64,000 nt of DNA, from NCBI RefSeq assembly GCF_002813915.1, contig NZ_CP019335.1, forward strand, positions 2,215,777 through 2,279,776, read 5' to 3'. Shown one piece after another: positions 17,783 through 24,835 of the stretch. The notes beneath the pieces are model-generated. The model worked only from the letters and a program-made list of their open reading frames with translations, searched no databases and was not told where the DNA came from. This DNA is from Tenacibaculum sp. SZ-18. GTDB lineage: Bacteria > Bacteroidota > Bacteroidia > Flavobacteriales > Flavobacteriaceae. Each line of letters starts with the position of its first letter. Positions within the stretch are counted from its first letter, which is position 1. Position numbers and translations under genes: made by a program.

Positions 17783-18772
17783 CTACAGTTTTTTCTTATA
17801 TACATATAAATCGTCATTGATTTTATGTAAATCATAATTAGTAGATAGTTTTGTTAATTCCTGTTGGTCTTTTAAAGGGTAAAAAGTTTCTAAACGATTA
17901 AATTCAACATTTCCTTTTCCTTTAATTTGTTTAATTCTTTTGTTTACCCATATTTGGTAATCTGTTCCATTGTACTGAAAAGAAATTTTATTTATAGATT
18001 CTCCGGCATAAATTCCAGAGTTATCAATTTCATTAAAAATGTCTTTCAATTTTTTACTTAATAATTTAGGTTCAAAATCCTCATTATGAAAAGTTTTTGT
18101 GGTATTAACTTTAGTAATTTCTGCAAAATGTCTATTCAGGATATGGATAATACTGAATTCATTTATTTCAATTTTTGTCTTATTGAGTGTAATAATAAAT
18201 TCTTTGTTATCAAATAATTCAAAAATTTGAAGAGAAATACAATAAATGTATTTAGACTGGAGTAATATCTTCTTTTTATTTAGGGTATATTTTTCTTTAT
18301 CACGTCTAAAAAATAACTTACCCTTTTTCTTTTCTAATTCCTTTAAATCATTTCTTACCTCTTTTGATATTTCTGATAATAATTTCTCTCGGTGCTTAGT
18401 AATATTAATTGTCTTATACCATTTTTCCTTTATTAAATCAAGAAATTTCAGGTCTTTCTTTATTTCAAATACTGAAGGATTATATAAATAAGTACCTCTA
18501 ACTTTTTCATAAGTACTTTTACCCGTTAAATCCTTAAAGTAAGTAAGGTATAAACTTTTAAATCTAAAGTTTTCGCAACAGTCATAGTCTTTAACAAAAC
18601 CGTCTTCAAGTTGTGATAATTTGACGCCCAAACAAAAAAAATCTTTTTCATGCTCCGTTAGTTTTATATTGTTTATCGCTTTTTCTTTTAAATTTTCAAA
18701 AATCTTCCGAGTTCTTACTTGTTCACCTTTTACATCTCTTTTAAAATCTAATTCCTCTATTTTGTATGGCAT
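17783..18772 (-). CDS. Possible BECR-fold RNase-type protein (island cassette gene, 329 aa)
   Basis: The N-terminal 200 residues are helical and very Lys-rich. The C-terminal 120 residues hold IIHILNRHFAEIT (His210, His215), then FNEIDNSGIYAGESI, a strand-rich segment YNGTDYQIWVNKRI and a final NRLETFYPLK. This order of an N-terminal His-containing helix and a four-stranded sheet resembles phage-borne Barnase/EndoU/ColicinE5-D/RelE-like (PBECR) nuclease domains, but I cannot confirm the family. The gene is a single unit preceded by palindrome 18787-18859 and followed by the IS110 element. Confidence 0.4.
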   Translation of the reverse strand: MPYKIEELDFKRDVKGEQVRTRKIFENLKEKAINNIKLTEHEKDFFCLGVKLSQLEDGFVKDYDCCENFRFKSLYLTYFKDLTGKSTYEKVRGTYLYNPSVFEIKKDLKFLDLIKEKWYKTINITKHREKLLSEISKEVRNDLKELEKKKGKLFFRRDKEKYTLNKKKILLQSKYIYCISLQIFELFDNKEFIITLNKTKIEINEFSIIHILNRHFAEITKVNTTKTFHNEDFEPKLLSKKLKDIFNEIDNSGIYAGESINKISFQYNGTDYQIWVNKRIKQIKGKGNVEFNRLETFYPLKDQQELTKLSTNYDLHKINDDLYVYKKKL

Positions 18773-18786
18773 TCTTATATTGTCGG

Positions 18787-18859
18787 TAACGGTTTGTGTA
18801 AGTTTTGCTTCCTGTGTTGCGCCTGCGGCAGGAAGTGAAATTTACACTTTGTTAGCAAC
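18787..18859. repeat. attC-like imperfect palindrome A
   Basis: A 73-bp imperfect palindrome fills the gap between two minus-strand genes. Arms pair as GTGTAA (18796-18801) with TTACAC (18842-18847) and GCTTCCTG (18807-18814) with CAGGAAGT (18829-18836), around a GC-rich tip. Its minus-strand start, GCTAACAAAGTGTA, contains the stop codon of the HEPN-like gene. Length, end motifs and position recall integron attC sites. No integron integrase is in the window. Confidence 0.45.
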
Positions 18860-19655
18860 TTTTATTTTTTAATTCCTTTTTTAACATTTCATTATTTTGT
18901 TCAAGTTTTAATATCAAATCATTTAATTTTTCATTTTTTTTTAATAAATCAGTTTCTTTAATTGCCTCTATAAGTAAATCTGCCATTTCATTATCTTCAA
19001 TTTCTTCTAATTCTGGTAATTTGAAGTCTTTTTTTAAATTAAAGTCAGTATATGAAGCTATCCTAAAATTATTTATTAATTCATCATCATCAAAGTATTC
19101 AAAATCTAATTCTAAAACTTCAATTATATTTGATATCCAATTAATTGAATCAACATTTAAACAACCTAAATAATTAAAAAAAATTTCACAATCTGATGGA
19201 ATCATTAAATCTATTTCTATTCCGAATTCTTTTTGTAATTTATTATCATTTATATCAATATATGAATTGATTGAAGATTCCAATATTGTCTTATATCCAA
19301 TAAATATTTGAGCTGTTTTATTTTCTTTATTTTTTTTAGAAAAAAAATCAGGTGACCATTGAGCTGCTCTTTTTAATATATCTTCATCTAAATGTCCTCC
19401 AATTTTATTTCTCATATGATTAATTAAACCTCCTCTTTTTCTAATGCTTCTCGCTTTATCTTTTAATTCATCATTGTTTCTTAGATATAAATTGAATTTA
19501 TTTAAAGACTCAATAAAAGTATTTAATACAATGAGGTTTTGTTTTATTAATCTAAATTTCTTTATGGGATTAAATTCATTATTTAAAGATTCATGAAAAT
19601 AATTTAACTCATCTTTTAATAAATATAATCCAAGTACTTTATTTCTTATTTCCAT
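18852..19655 (-). CDS. HEPN-like protein (island cassette gene, 267 aa)
   Basis: This 267-aa, mostly helical, soluble protein has the segment NHMRNKIGGHLDEDILKRAA near residues 79-98. Arg82-x5-His88 fits the Rx4-6H motif of HEPN ribonucleases, found in abortive-infection and toxin systems. A C-terminal coiled coil ends KKELKNKSC. The stop codon is embedded in palindrome A, and palindrome B lies just before the start, so it looks like one mobile cassette. The HEPN call rests on one motif and helical content. Confidence 0.4.
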   Translation of the reverse strand: MEIRNKVLGLYLLKDELNYFHESLNNEFNPIKKFRLIKQNLIVLNTFIESLNKFNLYLRNNDELKDKARSIRKRGGLINHMRNKIGGHLDEDILKRAAQWSPDFFSKKNKENKTAQIFIGYKTILESSINSYIDINDNKLQKEFGIEIDLMIPSDCEIFFNYLGCLNVDSINWISNIIEVLELDFEYFDDDELINNFRIASYTDFNLKKDFKLPELEEIEDNEMADLLIEAIKETDLLKKNEKLNDLILKLEQNNEMLKKELKNKSC

Positions 19656-19669
19656 TATTTTTTTTAATT

Positions 19670-19736
19670 GTTACTAACGTTTTGTGTATGGTGCGTATCC
19701 CGCAGGGTATGCACTATACACTTTGTTGTGGTTAGT
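19670..19736. repeat. attC-like imperfect palindrome B
   Basis: A 67-bp palindrome pairs GTGTAT (19684-19689) with ATACAC (19716-19721), with further GTGC/GCAC and ATCCC/GGGTAT pairing around a CGC tip. Its minus-strand start, CTAACCACAACAAAGTGTAT, contains the stop of the TPR gene, as in palindrome A. Ends share the CAAAGTGTA and CGTTA motifs with A, while the centre differs, as attC sites do. Confidence 0.45.
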
Positions 19737-21057
19737 TTTTCTTTATTTCGTTCATTCGTTCTATAGCTTCTGGTTCACCTTTTTCAACGGCTTTCTCCAA
19801 GTACTCAATACCTTTTTCAGTTTCCCCCTGGTTGATAAGGAAATTTGCGTAATGTAGTTCCAAAAGGTCGACTGGAACAGTTTCGGATTCAAAAGCCAAT
19901 TTAAAATTTGACTCAGCTTGTTCTAATTCATTTTTAGCTAGATGATACAAGGCTAAGTTTCTGTATGTATAGGCATTGTCATTGTTTTCCGTTTTCAAAG
20001 CCTTTTCAAGTTGTTGCTTACCTTCTTCTATTTGCCCCATTTGGATTAAGGAGTATCCTAAATTGTCATAGGCAAAACCGTAATTTGGATCTATTTGAAG
20101 TGCTTTGTCAAAATTTGTAATGCTTTTCTCATAGGCACCACTTCTTATCTGGTAATATCCAATATTATTGTAAACATCAGATTTTAGCAATTCATCGTTC
20201 GTTAGAAATAAGATTTTTTGAAGGTTGGAAATAGCTTCTTCATAATTACCTTTTTTATACTCTTGGTCAGCTAAATGAAATAAATCATTGGCATCAAGTT
20301 CAGCTTTACTGAAAACTGTCGAAGGCGAATCATTAAGAAAAGCAATAGCACCTTCAAATAGTATTTTATTTTCTTGAGACAGTTCATTTTTCCACTCTGG
20401 ATTATCTTGTTCTATTAGCTTCGAATAAGTTGCTAATCCGAAAGCCATTACTTCACTTGGCATTTCAGAAACATAGTTCCATTTGGTTTCCCAAAATCCA
20501 TCATCAATTCTTCCTCTATCAGTTAAGTTTTGAGAAAGTGGAATTCCAAAGCCGAAATAGATTCCTGCAATAAATATGAATAATGAAGTATCATCTCCTG
20601 TGTCGTATTGCAGTTTATTTTCTTTTAGTCGAATTTTAATGAATTCATAAATTAGACTAAATACGAGTCGGTTTGGTCGTTTAGAAATACTTTTGGCAAT
20701 GTGAATTTTGTAATTGTTCTCCGTCACCTCTGTTTCAGTTTCAAATGGCTTGCCTTCCATTTCAAATGGCATCCCATAAACATCTCGTAAATCCTCGTGC
20801 AGCTCAAACCTAATTTTAATAGAATCTACTCCTAGCAAGTTGCAGAGGTCTTCAATCAAGTTTTGGACTATTAAATCACTGGTTGAAAAGGTCTTTGGAA
20901 AGAATTTATCCGTAATAAGAATTTGCTCACTTTGTCTACTAGGGTAGCCAAATACTTTAATCAACCATTTAAAATTATCCTCAACCCAATCTCTATCAGG
21001 TTCCGTTATTCGAAACTTTGGCTCTTTTATTTTCTTATTGAATCCGAATAATTTCAT
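19732..21057 (-). CDS. TPR-repeat protein (island cassette gene, 441 aa)
   Basis: The first 240 residues form an unrecognised globular domain. Residues 255-440 are tetratricopeptide repeats: ANDLFHLADQEYKKGNYEEA, SDVYNNIGYYQIRSGAYEKS, NYGFAYDNLGYSLIQMGQIE, AYTYRNLALYHLAKNELEQA and a last unit ending GEPEAIERMNEIKKN. No signal peptide is seen, so it is probably a cytosolic scaffold. Similar proteins occur as single host genes, so this is likely cargo rather than a phage function. The stop lies within palindrome B. Confidence 0.7.
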   Translation of the reverse strand: MKLFGFNKKIKEPKFRITEPDRDWVEDNFKWLIKVFGYPSRQSEQILITDKFFPKTFSTSDLIVQNLIEDLCNLLGVDSIKIRFELHEDLRDVYGMPFEMEGKPFETETEVTENNYKIHIAKSISKRPNRLVFSLIYEFIKIRLKENKLQYDTGDDTSLFIFIAGIYFGFGIPLSQNLTDRGRIDDGFWETKWNYVSEMPSEVMAFGLATYSKLIEQDNPEWKNELSQENKILFEGAIAFLNDSPSTVFSKAELDANDLFHLADQEYKKGNYEEAISNLQKILFLTNDELLKSDVYNNIGYYQIRSGAYEKSITNFDKALQIDPNYGFAYDNLGYSLIQMGQIEEGKQQLEKALKTENNDNAYTYRNLALYHLAKNELEQAESNFKLAFESETVPVDLLELHYANFLINQGETEKGIEYLEKAVEKGEPEAIERMNEIKKN

Positions 21058-21334
21058 TTTATCTAATTAACCACAACTCGTTATATCTGCATAAATATTA
21101 CTATTTATCAATTAAATATTCCGGATAACGAAAACTATAGCATTTTTTTAGTGTTTCTATTTATCGGGGTATTTCTCAAAAGTATTGAAAATAATTTCTA
21201 TTAGGAAATAAATTTATAGTACGTCTTAATAAAAAATCTCCCGAGGAATTACTTCAGGAGATTATTGAATTGTCTTGTTGAATTTAAATGTACTTGAAAA
21301 CTCAATTACTTATAGACAATGTTGTATGCAGTTA
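21058..21334. repeat. Intergenic module C: palindrome plus shared ~120-bp leader and a gene fragment
   Basis: An imperfect palindrome pairs TCGTTAT (21078-21084) with ATAACGA (21125-21131). The next ~75 bp (minus-strand view: upstream of the TPR gene) are about three-quarters identical to the stretch before the gene at 22036, and part of it recurs before 22587. Bases 21232-21282 on the plus strand encode KKSPEELLQEIIELSC and a stop, a fragment matching the end of the 97-aa gene at 16247. The rest holds no gene. Confidence 0.45.
21232..21282 (+). pseudogene. Terminal fragment related to the 97-aa gene at 16247
   Basis: The plus-strand frame reads KKSPEELLQEIIELSC followed by TGA; the intact gene ends KKLSPEELLQEMIELSY. 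Nucleotide identity is high over about 50 bp, and the upstream part of the gene is absent. This is the remnant of a second copy, 5 kb away. Confidence 0.55.
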
Positions 21335-22036
21335 TTATTTATTTATTGTCAGTTTAGTAACACCTTGATTTATTTTTTTGCCTTTTAAGCTATAGGCTAA
21401 TATTTGAGGATTGATTATAGTTTCCTTATCATACATATGTGATTTTATTGATGCAACAGCTTGTAGAGCGTTAGAAATAGATGCAGGTGATAAATCAGAA
21501 GTAGTCGGAATTAAATCATTTATTTTTTGTGAACCAATTCCACTTACTCTTACTTCCAATGCTCCTTCAACTTTATCAATATCTGCTACTAAACTAAAAG
21601 GACTTGATAAATTTATACCTGCTTTTAAAGTCTTTATTTTAGCCACCATTCTAACACCAACACCTACTAAAATTGATTCATATTCTTTAAAGTCGGTATC
21701 TAAAGTTTGTGTTTGAGAAAAATCATAGATTACTTGATAATATTTGTCTTTTACTGAAACACCAACTCCAAGAACATCTAATTTTCCTTCTTTAGTCATT
21801 TGATAAACGGTTACATTAGATACTATATTTGAAAAGGATTTTAGTAATGTTTTGTCATGAGCTAAATCATTCACAGCCGCTTTGGATATTTTATTATCAT
21901 CGCCTACGTGATAAATATTCCCATCATAATTATATGGTGTAGTAAAGGAAATGTAATCTGATGTACTTTGAGCAAGAATCAAATTGGTAAATAAAATACA
22001 GAAAAGAAGATTTAGAGTAATTTTTGAAGTTTTCAT
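21335..22036 (-). CDS. Exported protein of unknown function (233 aa)
   Basis: A Sec signal peptide (MKTSKITLNLLFCILFTNLI, then LAQ) precedes a 210-aa mature protein with alternating beta strands and repeated Val/Lys/Asp. No Cys follows the cleavage site, so it is soluble periplasmic or exported. No family is recognised. It is flanked by modules C and D and is a single-gene cassette of the island. Confidence 0.55.
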   Translation of the reverse strand: MKTSKITLNLLFCILFTNLILAQSTSDYISFTTPYNYDGNIYHVGDDNKISKAAVNDLAHDKTLLKSFSNIVSNVTVYQMTKEGKLDVLGVGVSVKDKYYQVIYDFSQTQTLDTDFKEYESILVGVGVRMVAKIKTLKAGINLSSPFSLVADIDKVEGALEVRVSGIGSQKINDLIPTTSDLSPASISNALQAVASIKSHMYDKETIINPQILAYSLKGKKINQGVTKLTINK

Positions 22037-22062
22037 AATGTTTGGTTTTTAATGTGATAAAA

Positions 22063-22116
22063 CTCGTTATATCGGTATGTATTTCTCTATATCGATTGAT
22101 TATTAAGAACAACGAG
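22063..22116. repeat. attC-like palindrome and shared leader, module D
   Basis: CTCGTT (22063-22068) pairs with AACGAG (22111-22116). With the following ~75 bp to 22190 it aligns closely to module C, including ACTCGTTATATC, AACTATAG, TTTTTTTAGTGTT and TATTTATCGGGGT. Both copies lie directly upstream of a minus-strand gene, so the module may carry the promoter as well as a recombination site. Confidence 0.4.
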
Positions 22117-22209
22117 AACTATAGGATTTTTTTAGTGTTAATATTTATCGGGGTGATTTCAAAAATATCGAAAATTATTTCCTTAGAGAAATTAATTTTA
22201 ATAAGACCA

Positions 22210-22587
22210 TCAATTACAAAAATTATATAATATCCTTTCTCCAAGTGTATTAGGAATAACATGCTTTAAATCTGCATATTTTCCGTAATCATTTGAGTTT
22301 ATAGTTTTTCCATTTTCATCATAACTTATTTCGGCTAAAGTTCCCATCATTTTATTTTCACAATCAAACTCATGAAGTATAAGAACCCTTTTTATTTTCT
22401 GTTTATTGCCTAAAATGGTTTCCTCAATTTTAATCTTTTTGTATTCCATCATATACCATGCTGATTTTTTAGAATGATCTTTGGTAAAGATTTTAAATTC
22501 TTCATTTTCCTCTAGCAATTTCCAATCCGAAGTTTGTGAATTACTATTTAAACTAAATGCAAAAAATAGGATTATTAAATATTTCAT
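22210..22587 (-). CDS. Small exported protein, surface-adhesin E-like (125 aa)
   Basis: A signal peptide (MKYLIILFFAFSLNSNSQ) precedes a 107-aa domain. The order W-x-L, a central FDCENKMM segment and a final VIPNTLGERILYNFC, with two Cys that may pair, resembles the small secreted surface-adhesin E-like family. The role would be outside the cytoplasm. It is a single-gene cassette; partial module E (22655-22695) lies upstream. Confidence 0.45.
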   Translation of the reverse strand: MKYLIILFFAFSLNSNSQTSDWKLLEENEEFKIFTKDHSKKSAWYMMEYKKIKIEETILGNKQKIKRVLILHEFDCENKMMGTLAEISYDENGKTINSNDYGKYADLKHVIPNTLGERILYNFCN

Positions 22588-22644
22588 ATAATGTTTTTAG
22601 TCTTATTTATCTTTTGGTTCAAGCATACATAACACCTAATATGA

Positions 22645-22700
22645 TGCTACATATTCTTTTTATCGGGACAATTTCAAAAATATTGAAAATAAAGATATTT
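22645..22700. repeat. Partial module E, third copy of the shared leader
   Basis: TTTTTATCGGGACAATTTC followed by AAAAATATTGAAAATAA matches the distal part of modules C and D, again just upstream of a minus-strand gene. The adjacent plus-strand segment CATAACACCTAATATGATGC carries an attC-like end motif but no clear full palindrome. Confidence 0.35.
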
Positions 22701-22750
22701 ACAAAAACAGTGTAATATGAAAAGCTAACTTTTTTGTTTTTACTGAATAG

Positions 22751-23119
22751 CTACTTTTCTATAATTTGATATTGCAACCAATGTGTAACAACATGATCAT
22801 CTTTGTATTTAAGAACTTCTCCTATATTAGGATCATAGAACTTATTGTTTCTTTTTAATACGAAATGACCTATTTCATTAGGGTATTGAAACCTTACTAC
22901 TGAATCATTAGGAATTTCATCAAGAGTTATATCTACTCCTTGAACCAATCTTGTTTTATAACCTTTAGAATTCAGATAAAACATTATGTCTCCTCTTAGA
23001 CTTAATGACCAATTGTTTTGAAGATTTTTACAAATCTCTTGAATTGATTCTCCTGTTATCATAGAAATACATGCATGACCACATTGCATACTATGAAATG
23101 ATTGACCTACGTAATTCAT
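22751..23119 (-). CDS. Stand-alone C39-like cysteine peptidase domain (122 aa)
   Basis: The protein is little more than a papain-like C39 domain. MQCGHACISMITG supplies Gln12 (oxyanion hole) and nucleophile Cys13; IGHFVLKRNNKFYDPNIGE supplies His85 and Asp96 at the expected spacing. C39 domains normally sit on bacteriocin ABC exporters and cut double-glycine leaders; here there is no transporter and no signal peptide. It may process a small phage or host peptide, or be a degraded-target binder. All three catalytic residues appear intact. Confidence 0.6.
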   Translation of the reverse strand: MNYVGQSFHSMQCGHACISMITGESIQEICKNLQNNWSLSLRGDIMFYLNSKGYKTRLVQGVDITLDEIPNDSVVRFQYPNEIGHFVLKRNNKFYDPNIGEVLKYKDDHVVTHWLQYQIIEK

Positions 23120-23151
23120 ACTTATTTTTTAAGCAACTTTCAACCTTTGTA

Positions 23152-23346
23152 TTATACTATTGCTATTATTCTTTCAATTAAGGCTTTAGTTTTAACAATA
23201 TCCTTTTCTACTTCTTGTTTCACAAATTCAAACTCTTTAATCTCCCAATCTTTAATATCCGATTGACATAAAGCCTCATTAGCATAGGCTAATTGTCCAT
23301 TTAAAGATTGTAATTTCTCCTTGTTTAATTTTAATTGAAAGTTCAT
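23152..23346 (-). CDS. Small coiled-coil protein (64 aa), operator-controlled
   Basis: This 64-aa helical protein (MNFQLKLNKEKLQSLNGQLA onward) has a heptad-like pattern and no membrane segment. It is transcribed leftward from a divergent promoter region with two 25-bp operators. A TATATTTG -7 box on the minus strand overlaps the first operator. Function is unknown. Confidence 0.5.
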   Translation of the reverse strand: MNFQLKLNKEKLQSLNGQLAYANEALCQSDIKDWEIKEFEFVKQEVEKDIVKTKALIERIIAIV

Positions 23347-23373
23347 AATTTCTATTTGTTTTATAACTACACT

Positions 23374-23398
23374 ACAAATATAAGTTACTTTTATTTGT
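23374..23398. promoter_or_regulatory. 25-bp palindromic operator 1 (leftward promoter)
   Basis: ACAAATATAAGT-T-ACTTTTATTTGT is palindromic with one mismatch. It covers the minus-strand -7 box TATATTTG of the 64-aa gene. It is 40 bp from an almost identical second operator, centre to centre, about four helical turns. Confidence 0.65.
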
Positions 23399-23413
23399 TA
23401 TACAAGCTATTTT

Positions 23414-23438
23414 ACAAATAAAAGTTACTTTTTTTTGT
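23414..23438. promoter_or_regulatory. 25-bp palindromic operator 2 (rightward promoter)
   Basis: ACAAATAAAAGT-T-ACTTTTTTTTGT is palindromic with one mismatch. It lies just upstream of the plus-strand -7 box TACATTTG (23449-23456) of the 72-aa gene. With operator 1 it would let one dimeric regulator control both divergent genes. Confidence 0.65.
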
Positions 23439-23460
23439 AATTAATATATACATTTGTAGC

Positions 23461-23679
23461 ATGGCATTAAAAGCAAATAAATTTTACACGGCTTCAATCC
23501 CTGAAAAGGGAGTTGTTATTTGGGATACTACATTAAGACCACTATGTGTTCAATTAAAACTATATGACTCCGAAGTTCTCGGATATGATTCCCTATTCAG
23601 AAAATTTAAAGAATCTGATAAAATTGAATACACAACCAAATCAGGTACTAAATACATTATTCAAAAATTATCGCGATAG
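23461..23679 (+). CDS. Small protein of unknown function (72 aa), operator-controlled
   Basis: ATG at 23461 lies five bases after the -7 box TACATTTG, so the transcript is almost leaderless. The 72-aa product is mixed alpha/beta, basic at its end (KYIIQKLSR), with no membrane segment. It could itself be the regulator of the twin operators, but no helix-turn-helix is evident. Confidence 0.55.
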   Translation: MALKANKFYTASIPEKGVVIWDTTLRPLCVQLKLYDSEVLGYDSLFRKFKESDKIEYTTKSGTKYIIQKLSR

Positions 23680-23697
23680 TTTAATCATGAAACTTTA

Positions 23698-23793
23698 ATG
23701 AAAGATCTTATTTACATACCCATTCTAATAATTATCTGGCTTTTTGGAGTATGGTTGAATAGCTACATCCGAAAAAACAAACACAAGCACTAA
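23698..23793 (+). CDS. Candidate 31-aa membrane microprotein
   Basis: ATG at 23698 opens a 31-codon frame: MKDLIYIPILIIIWLFGVWL, then NSYIRKNKHKH. One transmembrane helix with a basic tail is clear. It lies 18 bp after the 72-aa gene in the same direction. Small hydrophobic phage proteins of this sort act as holin-like or toxin-like peptides, but nothing here proves that. Confidence 0.45.
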   Translation: MKDLIYIPILIIIWLFGVWLNSYIRKNKHKH

Positions 23794-23824
23794 AATTTTG
23801 ATTGATAGATTTTTTCACCACCTT

Positions 23825-24049
23825 TTATAAACCTCCAATTAAACAAGCTAGTTTTTCTGGATCATGTAATGTGCTTTCCATACTGATTTTATAAGCTCTG
23901 AGTTCTTCGTTTTCTTTCTCGAGATTTCTTATTAATTGGTTCTTATTTTCTTCTCTACCCTCTTTTAAACCTACTTCGTAACCTTCTTTAGCAATCTGAA
24001 CATAAGTTGGGTATGGCTTGTATTTCGCAATTAAATCATTTTTTGTCAT
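23825..24049 (-). CDS. Small coiled-coil protein (74 aa)
   Basis: This 74-aa protein has a central Glu/Lys/Asn-rich coiled coil (REENKNQLIRNLEKENEELR). It starts five bases after the stop of the 75-aa gene, so the two form an operon. Unknown function. Confidence 0.5.
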   Translation of the reverse strand: MTKNDLIAKYKPYPTYVQIAKEGYEVGLKEGREENKNQLIRNLEKENEELRAYKISMESTLHDPEKLACLIGGL

Positions 24050-24054
24050 CAGTT

Positions 24055-24282
24055 TTAATATTTTTGGTTTACTTGATTTTTGACTACCTCACTTTCTTTG
24101 ATAAAAGTATGATCGTATTGTTCAGAAAAAGGGATATACCTCTTTTCAATATCACTCCAAAAACACAATTGAACATCTGTTACAAATTTGTTGAAACCTG
24201 TTTTTTCAACTTTATCTTCTAAAGTAAAAAGGAGTGTGTTTCCATCTTTGATTTCATTATTTTCTTTATCTCTCCAAATCAT
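24055..24282 (-). CDS. Small protein of unknown function (75 aa)
   Basis: This 75-aa soluble protein begins MIWRDKENNEIKDGNTLLFT and has a beta-rich first half. It is the first gene of a two-gene leftward operon, divergent from the 70-aa gene at 24375. No family is recognised. Confidence 0.5.
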   Translation of the reverse strand: MIWRDKENNEIKDGNTLLFTLEDKVEKTGFNKFVTDVQLCFWSDIEKRYIPFSEQYDHTFIKESEVVKNQVNQKY

Positions 24283-24374
24283 AATTTCATTAATTTTTTT
24301 CTTTTTTTACTCAAAAATGAGTGTGTTGTTTTTATATTTATTTTTGTTACTATCAATTTTTAAAATCAAATTAT

Positions 24375-24587
24375 ATGTTAGAAAAAGATGTAACTTACAA
24401 GTTCACTTCAGCTACGAGTAATGAATCATTTCCAGTTAGAATAGTTCTTGAGAAATCCGAGTTTTCCAGTTCTGAAAATGGTCATTCTGGAAATTTTGAT
24501 TTCTTAGTATCTAGGGTTGCTCCAATTGGAGTTCCAAAGAGAGATGAATTCTTTTGTATAAAAGAAGAACTTAGCGAATTATCTTAA
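24375..24587 (+). CDS. Small beta-rich protein of unknown function (70 aa)
   Basis: I choose ATG at 24375, giving MLEKDVTYKFTSATSNESFP onward; a longer frame from 24321 would add a low-complexity hydrophobic stretch. Two strand-rich halves are separated by SSSENGHSGN. A TATTTTTG -7 box lies about 30 bp upstream. A terminator hairpin follows at 24590. Confidence 0.5.
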   Translation: MLEKDVTYKFTSATSNESFPVRIVLEKSEFSSSENGHSGNFDFLVSRVAPIGVPKRDEFFCIKEELSELS

Positions 24588-24589
24588 TC

Positions 24590-24609
24590 AAAGCTCCTTA
24601 GGGAGCTTT
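24590..24609 (+). terminator. Intrinsic terminator
   Basis: AAAGCTCC and GGAGCTTT pair around a 4-nt loop and run into TTTTATTTT, three bases after the stop of the 70-aa gene. Confidence 0.75.
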
Positions 24610-24661
24610 TATTTTAACTACAATTAGTTTATAATTTGTTTCTAAAATTTTAGACATAAAA

Positions 24662-24683
24662 AAACACCTTAATTAAGGTGTTT
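24662..24683 (-). terminator. Perfect 22-bp palindromic terminator (minus strand)
   Basis: AAACACCTTAATTAAGGTGTTT is a perfect palindrome, followed on the minus strand by TTTT. It would end transcription from the hydrolase gene to its right. Confidence 0.65.
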
Positions 24684-24700
24684 GTAGTAAATAATATTAA

Positions 24701-24827
24701 CGGTTAGTATATGAAAAGTAGGTGATTTCGAAGCATTAAACTTTCGGTTAAGCACAAAGTTTGATAAGAGCTAAAAGCTTTGAATTTATTGCTGTTTCGC
24801 CTATTTTTTATATACATTGTTACCTGC
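24701..24827. repeat. attC-like site F, downstream of the hydrolase gene
   Basis: The ends are inverted: GGTTAGTATAT at 24703-24713 and ATATACATTGTTACC from 24810. The minus-strand start GCAGGTAACAATGTATAT lies just after the hydrolase stop. The ~130-bp span with internal self-pairing matches the longer class of attC sites. Similarity of GGTAAC ends to site G at the gene's other side supports a cassette. Confidence 0.4.
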
Positions 24828-24835
24828 TGGCTTTC

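Noticed and set aside
21930..22230. Two short hydrophobic frames on both strands
   Set aside because: They overlap the signal peptide region and palindrome module D, with no independent support.
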